Shown: piece by piece, positions 16,869 to 25,055 of the stretch
How positions within the stretch are numbered: position 1 is the stretch's first letter
Layout of the letters: every line of letters starts with the position of its first letter
Origin: an uncultured Lachnospiraceae bacterium
Lineage (GTDB): Bacteria > Bacillota > Clostridia > Lachnospirales > Lachnospiraceae
Assembly: GCA_910586025.1 (NCBI GenBank)
Contig: CAJUIO010000016.1
Coordinates: forward strand, 1 to 45,641
Length of the DNA stretch: 45,641 nt
Direction: 5' to 3'
The notes under the pieces: model-generated
What the model saw: only the letters and a program-made list of their open reading frames with translations
Databases searched by the model: none
Told to the model about the DNA's origin: nothing
Position numbers and translations under genes: made by a program

Positions 16869-19247
16869 ATGGAAAAGAACGGGATGAAATTTCTGGCGCC
16901 TTTTCAGGAACAGGATCTGACAGACATAGCGCTGCATTTTAAGTGGACGAAGGCAGACGGCCCTCATACGGAGTTTGTGCTGGAGATGGCGGACAACGAA
17001 CGGTTTGCGGATGCAAGGGTGATGGAAGCCGTAATTTCGAGTGATGCCGAGGTGGGCTATTACTTCCCAAGGAGGGAGGAGCTTCCCGGATGCGGCGGCC
17101 CCTGGTATGCAAGAGTGCGGGAAAAATCACAGGAGACCTGGTCCGAAGCCGTGAAGTTCGGGATTGACACGGAGCATGGAAGAAAGCCTCTAAAAAGGGT
17201 GATAAGCGCTGAAAATCCATGGTTCACGATTTTTGATTACAGCGGCCATGAGCCGGGACAGGTCTGGGAAATGCTGCCGCAGGAAATGAAACCCTATGTG
17301 GGGATTGGGCTGATCGCCTCCTACAAGGCAAAGGCGGAGGATGTGGCCGGCTATATGCTCCGGGAGGATGCGAAGGGATATCTGTGGCATCTCGGTGCGC
17401 TTGGCCCTCACGAGACACAGTTTGGAAAATACTGTATTACCAGCCTTGGCGAGATCGAGTACGTGATGCAGCGGGCCAAGAATCTGGTGAGCATAGGGTT
17501 TGTGGAGCAGTATCTGGGCACAAAGCCGGAGAGCTATTGGAGGAATGAGTACTTTTTCCGCCTTCTTGCCCTGTGTGCGAAATATGGTTTTCCCTTCATT
17601 TATTCGGACGGAAACCGGAACAACCTGGAGCTTGCGGCCATGATCAAACGTCCGTTTTTTATGGATAAAATGCGGGAATACTCCGATTATTTTATCTTCT
17701 CCTATAAGCAGAACCATTCCCATGCGGCCTATTCCTGCTTCGGGGCCGTGCTGGGAGCGTGGATGGACGGCGCCTGCCGTGAGATCGGGGTGCAGCCGGA
17801 AAACTGGTATTGGAATGATGCGGGATTCCGCGACAGGCCGGGGGAATGCCATGGGTATCTACAGGGGAACGAACAGCAGATTTCCGCCTGCATGAGCGTG
17901 GAAATGCTGCTCACAGGACTGTCCATAGGAGCGGCCCATTATTCCATGGAGGGGGAGAGCTGGCTGATCGAATGCGGGCCCGATGGCCGTCTTATCTGGT
18001 CGGAGCAGGGGATCTGTGCGCTTTCCTTTTTCCGGGCCGTGCTTCGCCATGACATGATTCCGAGAAAACAGGAGGTTCTTGACAAGATACATATGGCCGT
18101 CGAGTACCGGGGATGGAAGGAGGAGGAGCTTGGTGACGCATGGACGGGCGGAATCCTGCGCAGGGTCTTTGAGCCGGTCTACCTTGTCAGAAACGGGTTT
18201 GAGCTGTTCCCCAAGGAATCCCGCTTTTATTATCTGCCCCTTGTCACGGACCGTACAGAAGCCTTTGACGGGCTGGAAATCCTGGAGGCGGAAAGCGCAG
18301 ACCGGGAAAGTGCCCGGAAAGCCCTCTGTCAGAGTTATCCGGAGGAAGGATTTGGAAATGCCTATTATGTGAGATTGCGTGATCTGATTATTATTATGAA
18401 TTCCAGGGAGAATGAGGAGGAAGCGCAGTGGTTTTCCATACCTGTGGAGGACGCACTTCTTACCCGGCTCCAGGGAGCCGTGTCTTTGTGGCAATATGTG
18501 ATTGTAAAAAGGGAAAAGGAGGGATTTCTGTTCCATGTGAATACAGAGAAGGAAAAAAACCTGTGCTTTTGCCTGTATCTTTCCCAAAGGCCGGTATGGC
18601 TTGCGGACCCGGAGCTGGTGGAGCTTTACTGGAAGGAGGAGAAGGGATGTCTGGAAATCCGGGTATGTGCGGGTGAAGGGCCCGTGGAGTTTAGCGTGGG
18701 TCCGAAAGAGAAGCTGCCGCAGCCAATGACCGCAGTTCGAAATACGGAGGAAAAAAGCCTTCCCATGCTCTCGGACCTGCCCTGGAGCACGCAGGAGAGT
18801 GCGGACGGCTGCCTGCCCTGCCAAAACGCCTGCGCTAACCGAGCCTATGGACGGCTTCCCCTGCTGGTGGATCATCTTCGCTATGGTCACGGGATCAGTG
18901 TGGGGAATCATACGAGAATCTGCTGGGAGCTTGAGGGAAAGTACGAGAGCCTTTCCTTCCGCTATGGATTTGACACGGACGCATGGCTGCCCCGCATCCT
19001 GAATTGCGACAACATAATATGGGACAGGTCGGAAAAAAGGATCTCCATGTATCTGCGCCTGTACGGCGATGGGAGAGAGCTGTTCTGCTCTCCGGAGCTG
19101 ACAAGCACGGAGGGTGTTCATGAGGGCGGGGCAGAGCTTAAGGGAATCCACAGGCTGGAGCTTTGGGTGGAGGGCGATGTGATTTCCGAGGATCCGGACC
19201 TGAAGGTGTATCTGGATGTGGTGAATCCCGTGCTGACAGTCTCCTGA
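16869..19247 (+). CDS. GH98-like glycoside hydrolase, cytoplasmic
   Basis: 792 residues from ATG 16869, which has GGGAGG about 10 bases ahead; ATG 16851 is the alternative. Residues about 10-110 look like a fibronectin-III-type domain. A GH98 catalytic domain follows: WEMLPQEMKPYVGIGLIAS, then GFVEQYLGT, KYGFPFIYSDGN, a KQNHSHAAY segment, ENWYWNDAGF and GAAHYSMEGESW. By spacing against the GH98 residues I remember (acid Glu158, Asp251 and Glu301), candidates are E213, D317 and E361. GH98 enzymes are endo-acting on blood-group glycans or on complex xylan. There is no signal peptide, so it probably acts on imported oligosaccharides. The C-terminal ~350 residues form beta-rich domains. Confidence 0.78.
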   Translation: MEKNGMKFLAPFQEQDLTDIALHFKWTKADGPHTEFVLEMADNERFADARVMEAVISSDAEVGYYFPRREELPGCGGPWYARVREKSQETWSEAVKFGIDTEHGRKPLKRVISAENPWFTIFDYSGHEPGQVWEMLPQEMKPYVGIGLIASYKAKAEDVAGYMLREDAKGYLWHLGALGPHETQFGKYCITSLGEIEYVMQRAKNLVSIGFVEQYLGTKPESYWRNEYFFRLLALCAKYGFPFIYSDGNRNNLELAAMIKRPFFMDKMREYSDYFIFSYKQNHSHAAYSCFGAVLGAWMDGACREIGVQPENWYWNDAGFRDRPGECHGYLQGNEQQISACMSVEMLLTGLSIGAAHYSMEGESWLIECGPDGRLIWSEQGICALSFFRAVLRHDMIPRKQEVLDKIHMAVEYRGWKEEELGDAWTGGILRRVFEPVYLVRNGFELFPKESRFYYLPLVTDRTEAFDGLEILEAESADRESARKALCQSYPEEGFGNAYYVRLRDLIIIMNSRENEEEAQWFSIPVEDALLTRLQGAVSLWQYVIVKREKEGFLFHVNTEKEKNLCFCLYLSQRPVWLADPELVELYWKEEKGCLEIRVCAGEGPVEFSVGPKEKLPQPMTAVRNTEEKSLPMLSDLPWSTQESADGCLPCQNACANRAYGRLPLLVDHLRYGHGISVGNHTRICWELEGKYESLSFRYGFDTDAWLPRILNCDNIIWDRSEKRISMYLRLYGDGRELFCSPELTSTEGVHEGGAELKGIHRLELWVEGDVISEDPDLKVYLDVVNPVLTVS

Positions 19248-19274
19248 TATCATTATGTAATTATAGAAAATAAG

Positions 19275-19341
19275 AAATTCCGCCTGGGCGGCCGCCGCAG
19301 TCTGGCAGAGCCTCGGAGCCGGCCGCTCGGGTGGAATTTTT
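19275..19341. terminator. Bidirectional hairpin terminator
   Basis: AAATTCCGCC at 19275 pairs with GGTGGAATTT ending at 19339, and the stem continues through GGCGGCCG/CGGCCGCT; T-rich on one side and A-rich on the other. It closes both the GH98 operon and the converging remnant at 19359. Confidence 0.7.
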
Positions 19342-19358
19342 CACCATTAAGCTGGCCG

Positions 19359-20064
19359 CTACTTCTCAAGAAAACTGGCCGCCTGTATTTCTGTCAGATG
19401 ATACTGGTCACAGAGGCGGCTTACGATCTCCTGATCGGACGCGTCCCTTCTGCTTCTTCTGTCTCTATTGTGCGGATTTCTCATAAAGATGTCAAGGGGG
19501 ATGAACAGATATTTCTGTACAAGCTCCATCGTAAGTCCGCTGTCCGATTTCTGTTCGAAAAAATGGCAGTATGTCTCGGGATAGGCGTGAAACGCCTGCG
19601 GACTCTTTTCAAAGAGCACGATAGTATAGACGTTCCGGATATCCCGGTAGCGGAAATTCTCCCTGCTTCCCCGAAGCCGCTTGTACTGGCGGAGCAAAAG
19701 ATCCGCCGAATAGCAGGCGCTTCGCTGTCCCGGGAAGAGATACCCGATCCTCTGCATCTCCACGTTTGCTATGCTGCCGTCCCCAAGCTCCACCACGATA
19801 TCCATGGCGAGCAGGACGCTCTCGTTTGCCAGCCGGGTGGAGTCCGTGGGAATCGCACGTATCACACGGACCGTCTGCCCCAGCGTGCAGGAGAGAAAAT
19901 CGCTGAGCCGCCCCGGAACATACTCCGGGTTCATGACCTCCTTGAAGAAACCGTCGTACAAAAGTTTCAGCCCCCTTGCGCCGGTGCACAGATCCAGAAA
20001 CTCCTCCCGCTTTCCTTAAATCTTCGAAAAACAGTGGGTAACCCGGCAGAAGCTGCCGAATGTG
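19359..20064 (-). pseudogene. Decayed Rpn/PD-(D/E)XK nuclease transposase-family gene
   Basis: Residues such as LLYDGFFKEVMNPEYVPG, DIVVELGDGSIANVEMQ, CYSADLLLRQYKR and QKYLFIPLDIF are those of the Lachnospiraceae PD-(D/E)XK transposase-family (Rpn-like) proteins; D and the E-x-Q motif of the nuclease core remain. The 5' part is frameshifted: HIRQLLPGYPLFFEDL lies in another frame (from 20064), while EEFLDLCTGARGLKLL continues in the main frame after a TAA, with no ATG until 19961. The region after NPHNRD joins directly to a C-terminal-like EIVSRLCDQYHLTEIQ, so roughly 100 residues are missing relative to intact relatives as I remember them. Confidence 0.75.
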
Positions 20065-20218
20065 CGAAACGCACACGCAATAGAATAAAAAGAATACTTT
20101 TGATATGAGAATAAAATATCTCATTTTTCGGTTATTGTCAAGTCCGCATCTGTCGCTCAAAAAAATTCCGCCTGATCATCCGCCTCCGGTGAATTTTTAA
20201 AACCGTCTGCAGTTCATC

Positions 20219-20247
20219 TTGCCAACAAAAGCCAAAGAAGGTATAAT
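20219..20247 (+). promoter_or_regulatory. Promoter of aspS
   Basis: TTGCCA (20219-20224), 17-base spacer, perfect TATAAT (20242-20247). The roughly 75-base leader can form GCAGGC/GCCTGC (about 20264 and 20297), but no T-box signature is present. Confidence 0.7.
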
Positions 20248-20330
20248 ATTTCACAGAATTTCAGCAGGCAAAAAGCAGGGGAAGCCAACACCCGGGCCTG
20301 CATACATTTGGACGAAGATGGAGGATAATC

Positions 20331-22097
20331 ATGATACAGTCAAGGACACACAACTGCAGTCAGCTTCGGCTGTCGGATGAGGGGACAACGGTCACCATTG
20401 TGGGATGGTATGACAATATGCGCAAGGTAAGCAGGAATCTGGGATTTCTGATTCTCCGGGATTTTTACGGGGTTACCCAGGTGGTGATTGAGACGGAGGA
20501 GATGATGGCGAAGCTGAACGGCATCAACAATGAGTCCACCCTTTCCGTCACCGGTACAGTGAGGGAGCGTTCCAACAAGAATCCGGGAATCCCCACGGGA
20601 GAGGTGGAGGTGGTTCCGCAGGATATCACGGTGCTTGGCAAGTGCATTTACAACGAGCTTCCCTTTGAGATCAATCGTTCCCGGGAGGCGGACGAGGCTG
20701 TCAGACTCAAGTACAGATATCTGGATCTGCGCAATCCCGAAGTGAAGGAGAAGATCGTGCTCCGCAGCAAGATTGTGGCGGAGATCAGAAGGAGCATGAC
20801 ACAGCATGACTTTCTGGAAATCACAACGCCCATCCTCACCTGCTCTTCCCCGGAAGGGGCAAGGGACTATCTGGTGCCGGCAAGGAACCATCCGGGCAAG
20901 TTTTATGCGCTGCCCCAGGCACCCCAGCAGTTTAAGCAGCTTCTCATGACCTCGGGCTTTGACCGGTATTTCCAGATCGCACCCTGCTTCCGGGACGAGG
21001 ATGCCAGGGCGGACCGTTCTCCGGGAGAGTTTTATCAGCTGGATATGGAGATGGCCTTTGCCACGCAGGACGACGTGTTTGCGGTGATTGAGGACGTACT
21101 GCCCCCGATCTTTGCAGAGTATGGCAAATATAAGACGGCCTCAAAGGCTCCCTTTACAAGGATTTCCTATAAAGAGGCCATGGATAAATACGGCTCGGAC
21201 AAGCCGGATCTGCGCATCGACCTGACCTTGCAGGATGCGACACAGTGCATGGAGGGCTGCGGGTTCGGCCCCTTCGAGGGACAGACGGTAAAGGCCGTGG
21301 TGGTGGACGAGTTTACCGCCACGAGAAAGGTGATTGACAAGCTCTGCGGGGATGTGGAGGTTCACAGCGGCAGGAAGGTTTACTGGTTCAGACTGGATGA
21401 GAAGGGCGAATTCGTCGGCGGAATTTCCAAGTTCCTTCAGGAGCGGAAGGAGAGCGTGATAAGCGCCCTTGGGCTTAAGAGCGGCGATTTTGTCGGACTT
21501 GCGGCAGGAAAGCTTCTGGAGGCGCAGAAGACTGCGGGCGTGCTCAGACGGTTTCTGGGTGAGATTTGTGAGAAGCATATGAAAAGGGAGTGCTATGAGT
21601 TCTGCTGGATCGTGGACTTCCCCATGTACGAGATCGGGGAGGAGAGCGGAGAACTGGAATTCTGCCATAATCCCTTCTCCATGCCCCAGGGCGGTATGGA
21701 GGCTCTTGAGACAAAGGATCCTCTTGACATTTATGCGTATCAGTACGATCTGGTGTGCAACGGCGTGGAGCTTTCCTCCGGTGCGGTGCGGAACCACGAT
21801 CCTGAAATCATGGTGAAGGCCTTCCGGATGGTGGGACTTGAGGAGGAGCATGTGAAAGCAAAGTTTCCCGCCATGTACAATGCGTTCTGCTACGGAGCGC
21901 CTCCCCATGCGGGAATTGCGCCGGGAGTCGACCGTATGGTGATGCTGATCGCGGGAGAGGAAAGTATCCGGGAGATCATTCCCTTCCCCATGAACAAGAC
22001 GGCGCAGGACGTGATGATGGGCGCTCCCTCCGAGGTGGAGGAAAAGCAGCTTCGTGACGTTCACATTAAGATCGACATTCAGGAAAAGGATCTGTAA
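20331..22097 (+). CDS. aspS: Aspartyl-tRNA synthetase
   Basis: 588 residues, the length of bacterial AspRS. N-terminal anticodon-binding OB fold (about 1-105, GWYDNMRK...GFLILRD), class II core with motif 2 FRDEDARADR (220-229), inserted GAD domain (about 290-420) and motif 3 in the GIAPGVDRMVML segment near 530. It attaches aspartate to tRNA-Asp. After motif 2 it reads SPGEFYQLD rather than the common QPEFTQ form; to my memory this is the variant of alphaproteobacteria and of some clostridial second copies. Start ATG 20331 follows GGAGG. The rRNA methyltransferase gene follows by 15 bases. Confidence 0.95.
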   Translation: MIQSRTHNCSQLRLSDEGTTVTIVGWYDNMRKVSRNLGFLILRDFYGVTQVVIETEEMMAKLNGINNESTLSVTGTVRERSNKNPGIPTGEVEVVPQDITVLGKCIYNELPFEINRSREADEAVRLKYRYLDLRNPEVKEKIVLRSKIVAEIRRSMTQHDFLEITTPILTCSSPEGARDYLVPARNHPGKFYALPQAPQQFKQLLMTSGFDRYFQIAPCFRDEDARADRSPGEFYQLDMEMAFATQDDVFAVIEDVLPPIFAEYGKYKTASKAPFTRISYKEAMDKYGSDKPDLRIDLTLQDATQCMEGCGFGPFEGQTVKAVVVDEFTATRKVIDKLCGDVEVHSGRKVYWFRLDEKGEFVGGISKFLQERKESVISALGLKSGDFVGLAAGKLLEAQKTAGVLRRFLGEICEKHMKRECYEFCWIVDFPMYEIGEESGELEFCHNPFSMPQGGMEALETKDPLDIYAYQYDLVCNGVELSSGAVRNHDPEIMVKAFRMVGLEEEHVKAKFPAMYNAFCYGAPPHAGIAPGVDRMVMLIAGEESIREIIPFPMNKTAQDVMMGAPSEVEEKQLRDVHIKIDIQEKDL

Positions 22098-22112
22098 AGG
22101 ACAGGGAAGACC

Positions 22113-23489
22113 ATGCTGCCACAGGCATTCACAGAGCGGATGAAAAAGATGCTGGGAGAGGAGTTTTCCGAATTCCTTGAAAGCTGCGAGGGGACAAAAA
22201 GCCAGGCGCTTCGCCTGAACCCGTTAAAGGGGGAGGGCAGGCGCTTTTTGGAGTTGTCTCCTTTTTCCCTGTCCCCGGTTCCCTGGGAGGAGAACGGCTT
22301 TTACTTTGAGGAAGAGGACAGGCCGGGAAGGCATCCCTATCACGAGGCGGGGGTTTACTACATTCAGGAGGCGAGCGCCATGGCTCCGGCCGTATTCCTG
22401 GAGGCGCAGCCGGGAGAGAGGATTCTTGATCTGTGCGCCGCACCCGGAGGAAAGAGTACCCAGATTGCCGCGGCCATGAAGGGAAAGGGGATTCTGGTCT
22501 GCAATGAGATCCATCCGGGAAGGGCGGGGATTCTCTCGGAAAACATAGAGCGGATGGGGGTGCGCAACGCCATTGTGGTGAGCCATTCCCCGGATGAGCT
22601 TCTGGCCCGTTTCCCTGAGTACTTTGACAGAGTGCTGGTGGATGCCCCCTGCTCCGGAGAGGGCATGTTCCGCAAGAACGAGGAGGCCCGCACACAGTGG
22701 AGCCCGGAAAATGTGGAAATGTGTGCCGCACGGCAGGACGAAATTCTGGACTGCGCCGCGGGGATGCTCAAGGAGGGAGGAAGGCTGGTCTATTCCACCT
22801 GTACCTTCGCACCGGAGGAGGACGAGGGAAGCGTCTGCCGTTTCCGCGGGAGACATCCGGAGTTTGAGCTGGCGGAGCCGTTGAGATTTTCGGGGATGAG
22901 AAGGGGGAATCCGCTCTGGTGCGGGCAGGAGGACGCAAACGGAGAAATCGAAAGAACCGTCCGCCTGTGGCCCCACCGCCTGAGAGGCGAGGGGCATTTC
23001 GCCGCGGTCCTTCGGAAGGAGAAAGAAGCCGGGGGCGGAAGGAAGAGCGGAAGATATGGGGAGGAGAAAGGAATTCCGGAAAAGGAATGTAAGGAATATC
23101 TTTCCTTTCAAAAGCAGTTTTTGCAGGCGGAGCTTGCGGGAGTTCTTGTGCGGTTCGGGGAACAGCTCTATCTGCTGCCGGAGGGTGCGCCTTCGCTCAA
23201 AGGCCTTCGGGCGTTGCGCCCGGGACTTCATCTGGGAACACTCAAAAAGAACCGCTTTGAGCCGGCCCACGGGCTTGCCTTAGCGCTTGGAAGAAAAGAG
23301 GCGCAAAGGTATGTGGAGCTTGGAGATCTGCGTCAGGCTGTCAGATATCTTGGCGGCGAGACCTTTGCGACGGAGGAGGAAAACGGATGGTGCCTTCTGG
23401 GAATCGACGGCTTTACCTTAGGCTGGGGCAAGGCGGCAGGCGGAATCATGAAAAATCATTATCCGAAGGGACTTCGGAAAAATTGGTAA
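22113..23489 (+). CDS. RsmF-like rRNA cytosine-C5 methyltransferase
   Basis: 458 residues of the NOL1/NOP2/Sun family. The SAM site is LDLCAAPGGKS (106-116). The two catalytic cysteines are C180 in VDAPCSGEGMF (releasing) and C230 in YSTCTFAPEE (nucleophile). The C-terminal ~170 residues form the extra RNA-binding region found in RsmF/YebU-type enzymes that modify 16S rRNA. The exact target base is not readable. It is probably co-transcribed with aspS. Confidence 0.9.
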   Translation: MLPQAFTERMKKMLGEEFSEFLESCEGTKSQALRLNPLKGEGRRFLELSPFSLSPVPWEENGFYFEEEDRPGRHPYHEAGVYYIQEASAMAPAVFLEAQPGERILDLCAAPGGKSTQIAAAMKGKGILVCNEIHPGRAGILSENIERMGVRNAIVVSHSPDELLARFPEYFDRVLVDAPCSGEGMFRKNEEARTQWSPENVEMCAARQDEILDCAAGMLKEGGRLVYSTCTFAPEEDEGSVCRFRGRHPEFELAEPLRFSGMRRGNPLWCGQEDANGEIERTVRLWPHRLRGEGHFAAVLRKEKEAGGGRKSGRYGEEKGIPEKECKEYLSFQKQFLQAELAGVLVRFGEQLYLLPEGAPSLKGLRALRPGLHLGTLKKNRFEPAHGLALALGRKEAQRYVELGDLRQAVRYLGGETFATEEENGWCLLGIDGFTLGWGKAAGGIMKNHYPKGLRKNW

Positions 23490-23580
23490 TGTAATCTGCC
23501 CTGGTCTGTGTTAAAATAAATTGTCGGGGAGCTTGACGGACGGTACAATACTGAGGCAGAAAGAGGTGCAAAAGAGACGG

Positions 23581-24630
23581 ATGACGGGGAAACATAAGAT
23601 CATTTTACAGGCGCTGCTTCTTTCCATGACATTGCTGACAGGCTGTGGAACGAAGGGAAAAAATGAAAATATAACCGCGGGAATGGAGGCCATAGGTGCT
23701 CTTGACTACGACACGGCTCTTGCAAGCTTCGGGGCTGCGAGGGAGGCGGGCGAGAATCCCCGGATGGTGTACCGGGGAGAGGGGATTGCCTACCTTGGAA
23801 AGACACAGTATGCGGATGCGGCGGCAAGCCTCGAGGCGGCTCTTGGCTGCAGCAGCGGCAGAATTGACAGTATGGATTTTGACATCAACTACTATCTGGC
23901 CACCGCCTATTACAGACAGGGAGATGCGGACAGGGCCGTGGGGGTTTACAATGCCATTATCGGACTGCGCCCCCAGGAGAGGGACGCTTATTATCTCCGG
24001 GGAGTGATTCACGCCCGCAGGGGAGCGCTGGAGCAGGCGCTTGCGGATTTTGAGAAGACCATCAGTCTGGATGAGAGGGATTACGACAGGCTGATTGATA
24101 TCTACTGTGTTCTTGAGGAGAACGGGTATCGGGAAGCGGGACAGACCTACCTTCAGAATGCCATGGGAAGCGGAACCAAGTACATGACCAATTACGAGAA
24201 GGGGCGCATCAGCTACTATCTTGAGGACTATGAGAATGCAAGGAACTACCTGGAAAAGGCGAGGGATGAGAAGGGCTATGAGGCGGTGCTGTTCCTGGGA
24301 AGAACCTATGAGACGCTGGGAGACTTTAACTATGCGGTGAGTGTTTACAGCACCTTTCTGGACAGCGGGGAGGAAAACGCCCAGGTTCTGAATCAGATGG
24401 GGCTGTGCCGCATGCAGATGAGAGATTATCAGGGAGCTCTGGAAGCGTTTCAGAGGGCCATGAATATTGAGGGCAGCGGTCTGCTTCAGGTGCTCAAAAT
24501 GAACGAGATCACGGCCTACGAAAATCTGAAGCAATTCGGGCAGGCAGCTTCTCTCATGGAGGAATATCTGAAGAATTACCCGGACGACGAGAAGGCGAAA
24601 AGGGAATATGAATTCCTGAAAACACGTTAA
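23581..24630 (+). CDS. TPR-repeat lipoprotein
   Basis: 349 residues from ATG 23581; an in-frame GTG at 23566 with AGAAAGAG before it is an equal candidate. A lipoprotein signal peptide ends in LLTGC. The rest is a row of tetratricopeptide repeats (for example ALDYDTALASFGAAREAGENPRM, AYYRQGDADRAVGVYNAIIG, RGALEQALADFEKTISLD, DYQGALEAFQRAMNIEG), so it is an outer-face protein-protein interaction scaffold. Partner unknown. It ends 8 bases before a strong terminator. Confidence 0.85.
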   Translation: MTGKHKIILQALLLSMTLLTGCGTKGKNENITAGMEAIGALDYDTALASFGAAREAGENPRMVYRGEGIAYLGKTQYADAAASLEAALGCSSGRIDSMDFDINYYLATAYYRQGDADRAVGVYNAIIGLRPQERDAYYLRGVIHARRGALEQALADFEKTISLDERDYDRLIDIYCVLEENGYREAGQTYLQNAMGSGTKYMTNYEKGRISYYLEDYENARNYLEKARDEKGYEAVLFLGRTYETLGDFNYAVSVYSTFLDSGEENAQVLNQMGLCRMQMRDYQGALEAFQRAMNIEGSGLLQVLKMNEITAYENLKQFGQAASLMEEYLKNYPDDEKAKREYEFLKTR

Positions 24631-24638
24631 AATACAAT

Positions 24639-24690
24639 CACAAGATGTTATGTCTACCGACCTTCGGCAGCACAATATCTTGTGTTTTTT
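24639..24690 (+). terminator. Rho-independent terminator
   Basis: CACAAGAT (24639-24646) pairs exactly with ATCTTGTG (24677-24684), followed by six T (24685-24690). It closes the aspS/rRNA methyltransferase/TPR group; the next promoter's -35 begins 2 bases later. Confidence 0.9.
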
Positions 24691-24691
24691 A

Positions 24692-24720
24692 TTGACTTTT
24701 GCATACCCGGATGATACACT
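24692..24720 (+). promoter_or_regulatory. Promoter of the ATP-cone/pyrF/pyrE genes
   Basis: TTGACT (24692-24697), 17-base spacer, TACACT (24715-24720), placed 35 bases before the ATP-cone start. Confidence 0.75.
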
Positions 24721-24755
24721 TTTCATACACGAAAAATTCAGGAAGGGGATGCCAT

Positions 24756-25055
24756 ATGTTTCAGGTTATCAAGACAAATGGGGAGACGGCGGATTTTACT
24801 CTGACCAAGATCAGCGATGCGATTATGAAGGCCTTTTGCGAGGCGGACATGCAGTATAATTACGATCAGGCGGATCTTCTTGCACTCCGGGTGACTGCTG
24901 ATTTTCAGAACCGGGTGGAGGAGAACGGCGTTTCGGCGGATGTCATTTCGGACAGTGTAAAGAGGGTTCTGGAGCAGGCGGGATATGCGGAAGCGGCGAG
25001 AGCCTATCTGTACCGGGACATGCGCAAGTTGAGCAGGAATGGGGGATTAAGATGA
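24756..25055 (+). CDS. Standalone ATP-cone domain protein
   Basis: 99 residues from ATG 24756, with GGAAGGGG upstream; the longer frame from 24699 overlaps the promoter. The whole protein is one ATP-cone: VIKTNGETADFTLTKIS at the start, a helix with MKAFCEAD, and VKRVLEQAGYAEAARAYLYRDMRK at the end. ATP-cones bind ATP/dATP and normally form the N-terminus of ribonucleotide reductases or the C-terminal part of NrdR; here no reductase and no zinc finger is attached. It overlaps pyrF by 4 bases (ATGA), so it is coupled to pyrimidine synthesis. A nucleotide-sensing role is inferred. Confidence 0.85.
   Translation: MFQVIKTNGETADFTLTKISDAIMKAFCEADMQYNYDQADLLALRVTADFQNRVEENGVSADVISDSVKRVLEQAGYAEAARAYLYRDMRKLSRNGGLR
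25028..25049 (+). repeat. 22-bp repeat, copy 1 (second copy 41162-41183)
   Basis: This stretch is identical to 41162-41183, and similarity continues on both sides. It encodes the end of the ATP-cone protein and supplies the ribosome binding site of pyrF. The other copy precedes the response regulator at 41186. Confidence 0.85.

Noticed and set aside
15243..16967. 574-residue minus-strand frame opposite the binding lipoprotein
   Set aside because: The plus-strand lipoprotein has a signal peptide, ribosome binding site and family features; the antisense frame has none.
17859..19253. 464-residue minus-strand frame opposite the GH98-like gene
   Set aside because: Composition is typical of antisense reading of a GC-rich gene; no start signal or known motif.
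20248..20330. T-box leader before aspS
   Set aside because: No T-box consensus or antiterminator/terminator pair; only a short GCAGGC/GCCTGC stem.
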